DNA of 38,668 bases, taken from Phycisphaerae bacterium (GTDB lineage Bacteria; Planctomycetota; Phycisphaerae; Phycisphaerales; Phycisphaeraceae). This document shows positions 16,122 to 24,752 of this stretch, piece by piece (position 1 is the first letter of the stretch; each line of letters begins with the position of its first letter). Position numbers and translations under genes: made by a program. Location of the stretch: positions 1-38,668 of the forward strand of contig JAUHYI010000045.1 of assembly GCA_030426385.1 (NCBI GenBank), given 5' to 3'. Below the pieces are notes generated by a model, which worked only from the letters and a program-made list of their open reading frames with translations, was not told where the DNA came from and did no database searches.

Positions 16122-18629
16122 ATGGCAAGTCTCATTAAACGTCTAATTCTCTCGCATATCACCCATCAAAAATATCAGCCGCGCCCGGTCGCCGGGTTGA
16201 TGGCGGAGTTGGGTGTGGCCAGCGATGAGAAAAAAGATTTCGAAGCCACCGTCAAGCAAATGATCGACGAGGGTCAGGTGGTCCTGGGGTCGGCCGATAC
16301 CGTGTCACTGCCCCCGCCGGGCAAACAGATGACCGGCGTGTTTCGGCGCAACAAGCGCGGCTTCGGTTTTTTACTCCCGGATTCACCCACCGAGCATGGC
16401 GATCTGTTTGTGCCGGCTCCGTATACCAATGGTGCGCTCAGCGGTGATCGCGTGTTGGCCCGGGTGGTGCGTGAGCGCGGCCGAGCGGGTGGAGGCCGAT
16501 CGCCTTACACCGGGCGCATCGTGGAAATCATGCAGCGCAAGGAACGCAACTACGTCGGCTCACTGATACGACGCGGTTCGACGTACACCGTTGCCGTCGA
16601 TGGCAATGCGTATCACCAGCCGATTTTGATCCGCGACCCTACCGCGAAAAACGCCACGCTCGACAGCAAAGTTGTCGTTGAGATTATCAAGTTCCCCGAA
16701 CCCGATAGCGACGCACTGGCCGAGGGTGTGATTGTTGAAGTGTTGGGCGAGTTGGGCGAACCGCATGTCGAAACGCTGTCGGTGATGCGAGCGTATGGAT
16801 TGGCTGATGAATTCCCCGACGCGGTGGTTGAACAAGCACGCACGGAATCATCGCAGTTCGGCGACGGCGATGCGAAGCAACACAGCGATCGCGAAGACCT
16901 GACGGAATTGCTGATCACCACAATCGATCCGCCGGACGCGCGGGATTTTGATGATGCGATCAGTATCACGAAACTGGATCCGAAAGAAAATCGCGGTGCA
17001 TGCTATGAACTGGGTGTTCACATTGCGGACGTGGCCCATTTCGTGCGGCCGGGCTCGGCCCTGGATGACGAAGCCAAAGTACGCGGTAATTCGTGCTATT
17101 TGCCACGGCGCGTGGTGCCGATGTTGCCCGAGCTTTTATCCAACGGCGTGTGTTCGTTGCAGGAAGGCGTCAACCGATTTACGAAGACCGCGTTTATCCG
17201 GTATGACGAAGACGCCCAGGTGGTGGACGCGCGTTTTTGCCGTAGCGTGATCCGTTCGACCAAGCGTTTTACCTATCTGGAAGCGCAGGCCGTGATCGAT
17301 GATGATCTGCGCGAAGCGCGCAAGCATGCCAAAACGGAAGCCAATTATCCACGCCAGGTGATTGACCAACTGAAGTTGATGAACGAGTTGGCCCATCGCA
17401 TTCGTAGCCGACGATTCAAGTCGGGCATGATTGTGTTGGATTTGCCTGAGGCGGAATTGGTGTTTGACGATTCGGGTCGCATGGTCGACGCGGTGCGCGA
17501 GGACGATGCATTTACGCACCAACTGATCGAAGCGTTTATGGTCGAAGCCAATGAGGCAGCGGCCCGGCTTTTTAACAACCTTGATATTCCGATGATTCGC
17601 CGGGTCCACCCCGATCCGCCCGCGCTTGATCTGACGGAATTGCGACAGTTCGCGCGGGTGGCAGGGCATAATGTGCCAGCCAATCCGTCGCGCAAGGAAC
17701 TGCAACAATTGTTAGATAGCGTGCGTGGCAAACCTTCTCAACATGCCGTGCATCTGGCAGTGTTGCGGACCTTAAGCAAGGCGGAGTATTCGCCGATCCT
17801 GGTGGGTCACTTCGCGTTGGGGTCGGACCATTACACGCACTTCACCAGTCCGATTCGCCGGTACCCAGACCTGATTGTGCATCGCGGTTTGGATGCGTAT
17901 CTGGATGTGTCGGACAACGGGAAAAAATCCGTCGGACGATCAGCCGGCTTGCGTAACAAAATGGTGGCCGACCCGCGCGTGCCTGATGAACAGAAGCTGG
18001 TTGAAATGGGCAGGCATTGCAGCGATACCGAGCGCAATGCCGAAGCGGCTGAGCGTGAACTGCGACAGTATTTTGTGCTGGACCTGTTGACCGATTTTGT
18101 GGGCGACGATTACGACGGCACGGTGACGGGCATGACGGGCGAAGGGATCTTTGTCCAAGTGGACCGTTATCTGGTGGACGGTTTTGTACGGACGACGGAA
18201 ATTCCAGGTTCGGAACGCTGGCAATTGAATCGGCAAACTGGCGCATTGGTGGCCATGCGCAGCGGCAAAACCATTCAGATCGGCGACAAGATGGTCGTGC
18301 GTATCGCGCGGGTTGACCCGCCGGGACGGCAATTAGATTTGGCCATTATCAAGGGCATCGGCGGGAAACGTGATCCGGTCGATCCGTCCACGATGGGTGG
18401 GCGTGGACAAGACAAACCGCGCGGCAAATCGGGTCGGGGGGGCGATCGCGGCGGCGATCGGTCGGGTGGCCGACCGGGAGGCAAATCGGGGGGTAAATCC
18501 GGCGGCAAGTCTTCGCTGTCGAAAAAGTCAAAGCATAAATCCAAACCGTCGGGCCAGAAGAATACCGGCGGTAGCAACGCCAGCAGCAGCAAGAAAAAAT
18601 CCAAGTCCAAGCGCAAACGCAACCCCTAG
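16122..18629 (+). CDS. rnr: ribonuclease R (3'-5' exoribonuclease, RNB family)
   Basis: RNase R degrades structured RNA processively from the 3' end. The 835-residue protein starts at ATG 16122 and has an N-terminal winged-helix-like region (1-60). Cold-shock domains follow (VFRRNKRGFGFLLPD near 73-87, LFVPAPYTNGALSGDRVLARV). The RNB catalytic core has IDPPDARDFDDAIS (268-281), whose Asp269, Asp275, Asp277 and Asp278 match the metal-binding aspartates. GSDHYTHFTSPIRRYPDLIVHRG follows, then an S1 domain (GTVTGMTGEGIFVQVDRYLVDGF). The last ~88 residues form a Gly/Lys/Ser/Arg-rich basic tail, a common RNase R feature that aids RNA unwinding. The frame is open further upstream to 16029 but without family similarity. 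Confidence 0.95.
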   Translation: MASLIKRLILSHITHQKYQPRPVAGLMAELGVASDEKKDFEATVKQMIDEGQVVLGSADTVSLPPPGKQMTGVFRRNKRGFGFLLPDSPTEHGDLFVPAPYTNGALSGDRVLARVVRERGRAGGGRSPYTGRIVEIMQRKERNYVGSLIRRGSTYTVAVDGNAYHQPILIRDPTAKNATLDSKVVVEIIKFPEPDSDALAEGVIVEVLGELGEPHVETLSVMRAYGLADEFPDAVVEQARTESSQFGDGDAKQHSDREDLTELLITTIDPPDARDFDDAISITKLDPKENRGACYELGVHIADVAHFVRPGSALDDEAKVRGNSCYLPRRVVPMLPELLSNGVCSLQEGVNRFTKTAFIRYDEDAQVVDARFCRSVIRSTKRFTYLEAQAVIDDDLREARKHAKTEANYPRQVIDQLKLMNELAHRIRSRRFKSGMIVLDLPEAELVFDDSGRMVDAVREDDAFTHQLIEAFMVEANEAAARLFNNLDIPMIRRVHPDPPALDLTELRQFARVAGHNVPANPSRKELQQLLDSVRGKPSQHAVHLAVLRTLSKAEYSPILVGHFALGSDHYTHFTSPIRRYPDLIVHRGLDAYLDVSDNGKKSVGRSAGLRNKMVADPRVPDEQKLVEMGRHCSDTERNAEAAERELRQYFVLDLLTDFVGDDYDGTVTGMTGEGIFVQVDRYLVDGFVRTTEIPGSERWQLNRQTGALVAMRSGKTIQIGDKMVVRIARVDPPGRQLDLAIIKGIGGKRDPVDPSTMGGRGQDKPRGKSGRGGDRGGDRSGGRPGGKSGGKSGGKSSLSKKSKHKSKPSGQKNTGGSNASSSKKKSKSKRKRNP

Positions 18630-18631
18630 TT

Positions 18632-18680
18632 TTGCGAATTGCTGCGAATTGCTGCGAGTTGGCGTGAGTTGGCGTGAATA
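18632..18680. repeat. 10-bp tandem repeat after rnr
   Basis: About five consecutive 10-bp units with drift (GCGAATTGCT, GCGAATTGCT, GCGAGTTGGC, GTGAGTTGGC, GTGAATAGAA). The array starts three bases after the rnr stop codon region. Confidence 0.7.
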
Positions 18681-18682
18681 GA

Positions 18683-18723
18683 ATAGAAGCTATGTTCTAT
18701 GGAATGACCGCGATATTGTCGCG
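18683..18723 (+). promoter_or_regulatory. two short hairpins between rnr and lgt
   Basis: ATAGAA (18683-18688) pairs with TTCTAT (18695-18700), and CGCGA (18709-18713) pairs with TCGCG (18719-18723) around a 5-base loop. The second hairpin ends 11 bp before the lgt start. Neither is followed by a T-run, so a role in attenuation or lgt translation is as likely as termination. Confidence 0.35.
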
Positions 18724-18734
18724 ATGAGATCGGG

Positions 18735-19778
18735 ATGTTTTTTTCACACACAATCATGTCGACGACCTGCACCACGCTGGGCACCTGGCTGCACACGTTG
18801 GATCCCTACGCGATCGAGCTATGGGAAAATGGGCCGATCCGTTGGTACGGGCTGGCGTATATCGCGGGTTTTGCGGTGGGGTATCTCTTGGCGCGGCGCG
18901 TCGTGCGAACGGGGCCGACGTTGTTGCCTACCGTGCGCATGATGGATTTTGTCACCGTGGTGATGCTCGGCGTGGTGGGCGGCGGGCGTTTGGGATATGC
19001 GATTTTTTATCAGCCCTCGTTGTTCTGGCCCGTGTCGGATTTGTTCCTGCTGTACAAGGGTGGCATGGCCAGCCACGGCGGGATGATCGGCATGGTCGGG
19101 GCGTCCGCGTTTTATGCCTGGCGATTATCACGCACTTCCCAAACGGCGCAAACCATGTTGCCTACCAACGAAGCCGAAGGCCGAATTGGTTTTGCGTCGC
19201 ACTGGTTATTCCTCATGGATCTGGTGGCATTTGTGGCACCGATCGGCGTGTTTTTTGGACGCGTGGCCAATTTCATCAATGGAGAATTGATCGGGCGCGC
19301 GGCGAGTGCGGACTTGCCTTGGGCGGTGAAATTTCCGCAGGAATTGTATGACATGCCGCCGAGCCAATTGTCGTGGACGCGCGATCAGATTGCTCGAATT
19401 ATCGCAATGGTTCAGTCGCATGATGCACAAGCCATCGCGCTGGTGGAGCCGATGTTAACGCCACGGCATCCGTCCACGTTGTATGCAGCGCTGAGCGAAG
19501 GCGTGGCGGTGTTCCTGATATTGCTGTGGATCTATCGTCAGCCGCGCAAGCCGGGTGTGATCGTGGCATGGGGCATGATCGTGTATGCGATGGCGCGCAT
19601 CGGGAATGAATTTTTCCGCGAGCCGGATGCAGGCATCGGATACCAGGCATTAGGCATGACGCGCGGGCAATGGCTGACCACGGGTGTGTTGACCGCGGGT
19701 GTGGTGCTGTTGATCTGGGCGACGCAACGAACGTCCGCGAAGTACGGAGGCTGGCGCGGCAAAGGTGCGAGCGCGTAA
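18735..19778 (+). CDS. lgt: prolipoprotein diacylglyceryl transferase
   Basis: Lgt attaches diacylglycerol to the lipobox cysteine of prolipoproteins in the cytoplasmic membrane. The 347-residue protein shows WYGLAYIAGFAVGY (37-50), GGGRLGYAIFY (82-92), LYKGGMASHGGMIG (106-119, with the conserved His114), and the signature FFGRVANFINGELIGR (173-188). RHPSTLYAALSEG (244-256) and REPD (295-298) follow. It has about seven membrane helices. It is longer than the ~290-residue standard, with an insert between 130 and 158 and another at 200-240. Start at ATG 18735; ATG 18756 is possible. The OppA-like lipoprotein in this window is a likely substrate. Confidence 0.95.
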   Translation: MFFSHTIMSTTCTTLGTWLHTLDPYAIELWENGPIRWYGLAYIAGFAVGYLLARRVVRTGPTLLPTVRMMDFVTVVMLGVVGGGRLGYAIFYQPSLFWPVSDLFLLYKGGMASHGGMIGMVGASAFYAWRLSRTSQTAQTMLPTNEAEGRIGFASHWLFLMDLVAFVAPIGVFFGRVANFINGELIGRAASADLPWAVKFPQELYDMPPSQLSWTRDQIARIIAMVQSHDAQAIALVEPMLTPRHPSTLYAALSEGVAVFLILLWIYRQPRKPGVIVAWGMIVYAMARIGNEFFREPDAGIGYQALGMTRGQWLTTGVLTAGVVLLIWATQRTSAKYGGWRGKGASA

Positions 19779-19830
19779 TTAACGTAATTATACGGATTAC
19801 GATAAATACTCGCGCGTAGTTTTTTATTAG

Positions 19831-19850
19831 CTCCCGGTGAATACCGGGAG
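19831..19850 (+). terminator. hairpin downstream of lgt
   Basis: CTCCCGGT (19831-19838) and ACCGGGAG (19843-19850) form a perfect 8-bp stem with a GAAT loop, 53 bp after the lgt stop. It is followed only by TTTGTGTG, while a T6 run lies just before it, so it is a weak intrinsic terminator candidate. Confidence 0.45.
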
Positions 19851-19930
19851 TTTGTGTGAAGGAAAATTTGAGGCCGCGCGAGTTTTTAATGGGATGGGTA
19901 TTATTACACCAATCCCGAGAAAGATACGCG

Positions 19931-20008
19931 CGTTAGCCGTCGCCTTTATGGCGGCGCGACGGCCTACGTTTATCGCACGTTTCACGCCGCCCAAGGGCGG
20001 CGGCTAAC
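19931..20008. repeat. inverted repeat element, second copy of the 1178-1254 family
   Basis: The left part (CGTTAGCCGTCGCC from 19931) and the right part (CGCCGCCCAAGGGCGGCGGC through CTAAC, ending 20008) match the arms of the element at 1178-1254, with drift in the left arm. Flanking it, GGGATGGGTATTATTAC at 19891-19907, TACACCAATCCC at 19905-19916 and GGGATTGGTATTAC at 20013-20026 add a second, outer layer of symmetry. Confidence 0.7.
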
Positions 20009-20161
20009 TTATGGGATTGGTATTACGTGGACCCGTGGCGCGTTAATGCAAAACGGATTAAGTAAACCGAGGAAAATGCAGCGAGAAGAGTATGGCCGAG
20101 AGGAGTGGAAGGGAAAATGTGGGGGGGGGTGGGGGTCACGCCTAACTAATTATTCGGGTGA

Positions 20162-21361
20162 CTACTCAAACTGCACAGCCAGATCAGCCTCATCAAAGCC
20201 GAGCTTATCGAGCAGTAGTTTTTGCCACTCGGTGGTGCGCAATCGCACTTCGCTCCACTGGCCGTTATCGACAGCCCGATCGAATTTCGCGGGCACATCA
20301 GCCCCATCGACGCCGAGTTGTTCCGTGGTCCAACGCAAGATGGTATCGGTGTAGGTCACCATATCGCGATAGGATTTGGCATCGTCCCGATCGATGCGGT
20401 CGTCGGCCAAATTGGTTGCGGCAGTCAACAAATATCGATACGCCACTTGCGTGATTCGGCGAACCTGCTCCGTGGGCACACTCTCATTGCTGGCCTGTTG
20501 GCGAATGATCGACTGAAACAATTCGGTCAGACTTTCGAGAATCGGCGTGATGGCCAATTGCGGATCGCGAGCATGAACACTGGCGCGGGATTGTAATTCG
20601 TCAAGTAAAAGCGACGTGGCCCCGGGCATGAGATTGAGCTTGACCAGGCAACTAAGCAGTTGCTGGTACACCGCGTTGGATTGCTCCTGACCGAGCGCGG
20701 CCTTGAGGGAATTCAGTAGCGTGGCTTGTTGTTGCACGCCCATGTTGCTGTTGGCATTGCTGGCAAGATTGGCCACTGCCTTGCCCGCCCAATAACGCAC
20801 CGCTGGCGAGGCATCACTCAAGCCGTGACTGACCAGATCAATCACCGCAGCGCTGGCCTGATGCTGAGCAACCGATTCAACCACGATCATGGCATTGAGC
20901 CGAACGATCATGCGTTGGCCCGGTGCGGTGAGCTGTTTGAGCCGACGCGACAAACCGTTGCTGATGTACTGCAGGAAAATGCGTCCCTGCCCGTCTTGCA
21001 CTCGGGTAAATTGGCCCACCAACAGACGACGCGCTTCGCCAAGCGAGGCATCATCCTGGCTGGCCATGCGCTGAATCATGGTGTCCAGAAAGCGATCGAT
21101 CTGGGCCTGATCTGCGGCAGAATAGGGATTGGTCGCGGAGACCAGATTGGTGGGGATGTTGTTCTGTGCCAAGGCCGACACAGGCATCGCGCCCAACAGC
21201 ACGATCATGACCAAAGCCATCGCCACCGTCGTGCCTCGCCCCACCGTCGCACCACAGCACTTGGTAAAACGTGAGCGAACCCCAGCACCCCCATCAACAG
21301 CCTTACGGCATAATGGGCGAACGATCATCGTCGGGACGGTATCAATCGCAGTATCAGTCAT
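20162..21361 (-). CDS. exported or membrane-anchored alpha-helical protein, unknown function
   Basis: The protein has about 399 residues if started at ATG 21361; ATG 21421 and ATG 21328 are alternatives with no decisive ribosome-binding site. A hydrophobic segment (TTVAMALVMIVLLGAMPVSALAQ) beginning about 43 residues from the chosen start looks like a signal peptide with a long basic N-region, or an anchor. The rest is helical and reads like HEAT/ARM-type repeats: LVSHGLSDASPAVRYWAGKA, LLNSLKAALGQEQSNAVYQQ, LLSCLVKLNLMPGATSLLLD. Such folds serve as protein scaffolds. I do not recognise a named family. The gene is divergent from the leucyl aminopeptidase gene. Confidence 0.65.
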   Translation of the reverse strand: MTDTAIDTVPTMIVRPLCRKAVDGGAGVRSRFTKCCGATVGRGTTVAMALVMIVLLGAMPVSALAQNNIPTNLVSATNPYSAADQAQIDRFLDTMIQRMASQDDASLGEARRLLVGQFTRVQDGQGRIFLQYISNGLSRRLKQLTAPGQRMIVRLNAMIVVESVAQHQASAAVIDLVSHGLSDASPAVRYWAGKAVANLASNANSNMGVQQQATLLNSLKAALGQEQSNAVYQQLLSCLVKLNLMPGATSLLLDELQSRASVHARDPQLAITPILESLTELFQSIIRQQASNESVPTEQVRRITQVAYRYLLTAATNLADDRIDRDDAKSYRDMVTYTDTILRWTTEQLGVDGADVPAKFDRAVDNGQWSEVRLRTTEWQKLLLDKLGFDEADLAVQFE

Positions 21362-21606
21362 TGACAATATCGACAAAGGATTACCAATTCGGATAGGTGA
21401 AACAGGGCCGGGAGTGGCCATGCATGGACGCTACTATAGACCGGCAAACGTACCAACCCCACCCCAAAATGTCAACCATCAATCTGGCGTAAACATGCCC
21501 CAACTGCCGATAAACCATAACCTTGCATGCTCCGGGTAACCGGCATTCTCTCGCCCGATATTGACCCAAAAAACATTTGACCCAAAGCTCGACCAGGAGA
21601 CCGACC

Positions 21607-23319
21607 GTGTATTCCAATCTAAAAATCACTGCCACGAAAACCAGTTCCGCATCAACGCAATCGGCGAAATCAAGCAGTTCCGCCAAATCCGCCTATGCCG
21701 TGGTGCATGACGTGTCGAGCCAAGCCCCGAACAACATCAGTGGCCACAACAGCAAAACCAACGCACCCCTGCCCGCATCATGGCCTGCCACTTTGCACGA
21801 TGCCTACAAAGCCGCCATCGCTCGTCCGGAATTCTGTGCCGACGCGGGCATGGTGTCCTGTGCCTATGGCCCACAAAATGATCAACGGCTGTTCATCCTC
21901 AATGTCGACAGCTCCGTCACTGATCCCTCGCGCCGGCTCGATGCCCTGCGTCAGGGCGCCGGCCGACTGCTGCGACTATTGCACGCATCGGCAATCGGCC
22001 AATTGACATGGCACCTCGACTCCCAGGCATTGCGCGACCTCAACAAACACGCGGTCGGCTTGGCCATCGGCGAAGGGATGCAACTGGCCAACCTCATCCA
22101 TGATAAATTTCTCGGCGCGGTTAAATCCCAAGGCGGCCAAAGCGACAAACGTAAAAATAGCGGCAAAGACAAAAACGCTTCACCGAAAAAACTAACCGTG
22201 CAAGTCGACAAGCCTTGGCTGGATGCAACGCGACAAGGCGTGCTCGTCGGCGAGTCGGCCAACGTCGCCCGGGAATTGGCCGCCACCCCGCCCAACATCG
22301 CCAACCCCGCGTACCTGGTGCGCTATTGCAAAAGCATGGCGAAAAAAGTCGGCTTGCGTTGTTCGATCATCGATGCCAAAAAAGCCGAGACGCTGGGCAT
22401 GGGGGGATTGCTGGCGGTCGGCCGAGGCGGTTCAACTCCGCCGGCCATGATCGTGCTGGAATGGCCGGGAAAAAACACCAAAAAAACCTCGGCGTCCTCC
22501 CAGAAAAAATCTAAAACCAAAGCAGCCCCCGCGCCGGTGTTACTCGTCGGCAAAGCCATCACGTTCGACACCGGCGGTTACTCCCTCAAGCCATCCGCTT
22601 CCATGGTCGGCATGAAATACGACAAGTGTGGCGGCACCGCAGTCATCGGCGCCATGCATGCCGTCGCGTCTTTGAAAATCCCAACACGTGTCGTAGCGAT
22701 CATTGCTACCGCCGAAAACATGGTCGATACCCATGCCTATCGCCCCAACGACATCATCACACACACCAACGGCGTCACCGTCGAAATCACCAACACCGAT
22801 GCCGAAGGCCGACTCGTTTTGGCTGACGCATTGGCCTACGGATGCAAAAAATACCAACCCAGCGCGGTCGTCGATCTGGCGACATTAACCGGCGGCGTCG
22901 TCGTGGCGTTGGGTTCCTATTGCGCCGGCTGTTTCTGTGCCGACGGCGATTTACGTAGCGCATTATTCGATGCGGGCGACGTGGTCGGCGAACGATTGTG
23001 GCATCTGCCTCTATGGGATGAGCACCGCGACATGATGAAAGGCACACATAGCGATCTGGTCAATTCCGCCATGGGCGCTAACGCCCGCGGCGCACACCCC
23101 ATTCAAGGCGCTGCGTTTTTAAGCTATTTTGCCGCACCAAACGGCAATGCAACCAACGCCGGCCACGACAAAAACCCCAACGGCCAACCCTTTCGCTGGG
23201 CACACCTGGATATCGCAGGCGTCAGCGATGTGAAATCCGACACCCCACTGTACAACGTCGGCCCCACCGGCTTCGGCGTACGCTTACTCGCTCAAACGCT
23301 CGCGTCATGGTCGAAATAA
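21607..23319 (+). CDS. pepA: M17 leucyl aminopeptidase
   Basis: M17 enzymes remove N-terminal residues from peptides with two metal ions in a cytosolic hexamer. The protein has the metal ligands Lys316 and Asp321 in VGKAITFDTGG, Asp339 in MKYDKCGG, and Asp398 and Glu400 in the signature NTDAEGRL (396-403, with Arg402). The second catalytic lysine is Lys328 in SLKPS. GTG 21607 is preferred as start because AGGAGA sits 7 bp ahead, giving 570 residues. It is longer than the ~500 typical, owing to a Ser/Lys-rich N-terminus (9-50) and two lysine-rich inserts (about 175-196 and 288-308), the second directly before the first metal-binding strand. It may process peptides imported by the Opp-like system. 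Confidence 0.93.
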   Translation: MYSNLKITATKTSSASTQSAKSSSSAKSAYAVVHDVSSQAPNNISGHNSKTNAPLPASWPATLHDAYKAAIARPEFCADAGMVSCAYGPQNDQRLFILNVDSSVTDPSRRLDALRQGAGRLLRLLHASAIGQLTWHLDSQALRDLNKHAVGLAIGEGMQLANLIHDKFLGAVKSQGGQSDKRKNSGKDKNASPKKLTVQVDKPWLDATRQGVLVGESANVARELAATPPNIANPAYLVRYCKSMAKKVGLRCSIIDAKKAETLGMGGLLAVGRGGSTPPAMIVLEWPGKNTKKTSASSQKKSKTKAAPAPVLLVGKAITFDTGGYSLKPSASMVGMKYDKCGGTAVIGAMHAVASLKIPTRVVAIIATAENMVDTHAYRPNDIITHTNGVTVEITNTDAEGRLVLADALAYGCKKYQPSAVVDLATLTGGVVVALGSYCAGCFCADGDLRSALFDAGDVVGERLWHLPLWDEHRDMMKGTHSDLVNSAMGANARGAHPIQGAAFLSYFAAPNGNATNAGHDKNPNGQPFRWAHLDIAGVSDVKSDTPLYNVGPTGFGVRLLAQTLASWSK

Positions 23320-23495
23320 AACATTGAAAAAAACTTGTTCTGCGCCCGGCAACACACACGAAAAAAAACAAGCGACAGAGCAACTGGTAAAAACAATCTT
23401 GATTGTCTACCGGCAGATGGACTCAAGCCCACCTGCCAAAGCACCAAAAATGTAAAAACCAATCACATCATTTACCCAAAACACTAAAGCGTGCA

Positions 23496-23525
23496 GGGGA
23501 AAAGTGGGGGGGGGGGAGTGGGGGG
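23496..23525. repeat. G-rich tract abutting the stop codon of the minus-strand membrane protein gene
   Basis: GGGGAAAAGT followed by an 11-base G-run, AGT and a second G-run reaches the reverse-complement TAA at 23526-23528. On the sense strand of that gene it is TAA followed by C-runs and CACTTTTCCCC, the same pattern as at 1104 and 30936. Confidence 0.75.
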
Positions 23526-24605
23526 TTACCAGCGTTTGACGGGGGGGAGGGTTGCGAACAGTATGACTAACAGCAACAGTGCGAGTCCTGTTAATTCCCA
23601 CATGCTCGCCGCCGCGTAATTGTTGACCCAGCCATAGGCCATGAACAAGGGCCAGGTCACGCTCGCAGTTCGTAGCCATTTGTCTTGGGTCCAACGATAC
23701 ATCACTGCAGCGGTGAGTAGCGATCCTAATTCTAAAAACGCCAGCACTGACCAAGCCCAGATCGTTTTATCCATTCGCGGTTGATACAACCACGCGCCGA
23801 GCGTTGATGCGTAGTACAGCAACAACACCATTGCCCAGCCCACAATCACCGCGCGATGAAAACTTGATCGCCATGTTGACCAGGTAAGCCCGACCCAGAT
23901 CGTGGCCACTGTCGCGACGATGGCAAACCAATCCTGAAAAATATAGGGTGGCTGCTCGGTAAAACTGCGTGTCCACGCATCTGCCAACGACACACCGCCG
24001 ACCAGAAAAACCGCGCTCGCCAACCAGATAAAAAACAGCGTCTCACGACGGACCACCCACTCGTAGCCACCACGCAACCCCAACACGCCGACCAGAATCA
24101 GCAACACCACTAACCCCACAAATCCGCGAATCAATTCCAACCCCATGGACCGATCCCACGCACACCCGACCGCGATGTCGATCGACATCAACAACAACAT
24201 CCCGCCGACCAACCAACCCAAACCAAGCGATAGCCAAGTCCATCGTCCGCGTATCGGCTGCCGGGGCAAGCGTTCGGTCAAATGCTTGGGCACCCCACCA
24301 TTGGCAAACTGATTGATCGAACGCACCAACACCCACACCAACAATGTCAACGCGGCCATCGCCCACACCGCCGCAGCCAAACCTGTGACCACACTGCGCG
24401 TCGCAATAGGATTCGCAGCAGTCGCCACATAATCCATCGACGTTAAATGAATGCCATCTATCCCCTGGGCATGATGTTGGGCCCAAACCCCCACAAAAAC
24501 CCCAACCATTCCCAACGCAACGATAACCAACCCCATGATCCCAAGCCGACGCTTTGACCAACCCCCCGACAACATGACACGATCATCATGAAACGCAAAC
24601 GCCAT
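23526..24605 (-). CDS. polytopic membrane protein of unknown function
   Basis: The 359-residue protein (start at ATG 24605; GTG 24614 also possible) has about nine hydrophobic helices, including MGLVIVALGMVGVFVGVWA, GLAAAVWAMAALTLLVWVLV, WLSLGLGWLVGGMLLLMSI, GFVGLVVLLILVGVLGL and LTGLALLLLVILFATLPPV. A polar loop after the first helix (about 40-70) is probably outside. No transporter, enzyme or sensor motif was recognised. G-rich motif copies flank both ends: G-rich in sense just before the start, C-rich in sense right after the stop. Confidence 0.7.
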   Translation of the reverse strand: MAFAFHDDRVMLSGGWSKRRLGIMGLVIVALGMVGVFVGVWAQHHAQGIDGIHLTSMDYVATAANPIATRSVVTGLAAAVWAMAALTLLVWVLVRSINQFANGGVPKHLTERLPRQPIRGRWTWLSLGLGWLVGGMLLLMSIDIAVGCAWDRSMGLELIRGFVGLVVLLILVGVLGLRGGYEWVVRRETLFFIWLASAVFLVGGVSLADAWTRSFTEQPPYIFQDWFAIVATVATIWVGLTWSTWRSSFHRAVIVGWAMVLLLYYASTLGAWLYQPRMDKTIWAWSVLAFLELGSLLTAAVMYRWTQDKWLRTASVTWPLFMAYGWVNNYAAASMWELTGLALLLLVILFATLPPVKRW

Positions 24606-24615
24606 CGATAACACT

Positions 24616-24634
24616 CCCCCCCCCCACTTTCCCC
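24616..24634. repeat. C-rich tract (G-rich in sense) before a minus-strand start codon
   Basis: A run of ten C, then ACTTT and CCCC. In the mRNA of the membrane protein gene this is GGGGAAAGT plus a G-run, ending about 10 nt before the ATG at 24605 and possibly serving as its ribosome-binding region. Confidence 0.7.
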
Positions 24635-24752
24635 TTTGAACTTCAAATTACTTCCGGCTTCCGGCATTCTTTTCTTTCCATGCCACCCAGCCCCTCCGAC
24701 TCTTATTCCTGTTTTTTAACCCCTAAAAATATAACTTCAAAACCATGCCGTG

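Larger units (their letters stand above)
19779..20161. other. 383-bp intergenic region between lgt and a convergent gene
   Basis: Besides the hairpin at 19831 and the inverted repeat at 19931, it contains a G-rich tract at 20111-20135 (GGGAAAATGT then G9, T, G5). That tract is C-rich on the sense strand of the minus-strand gene ending at 20162. No further gene is seen. Confidence 0.55.
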
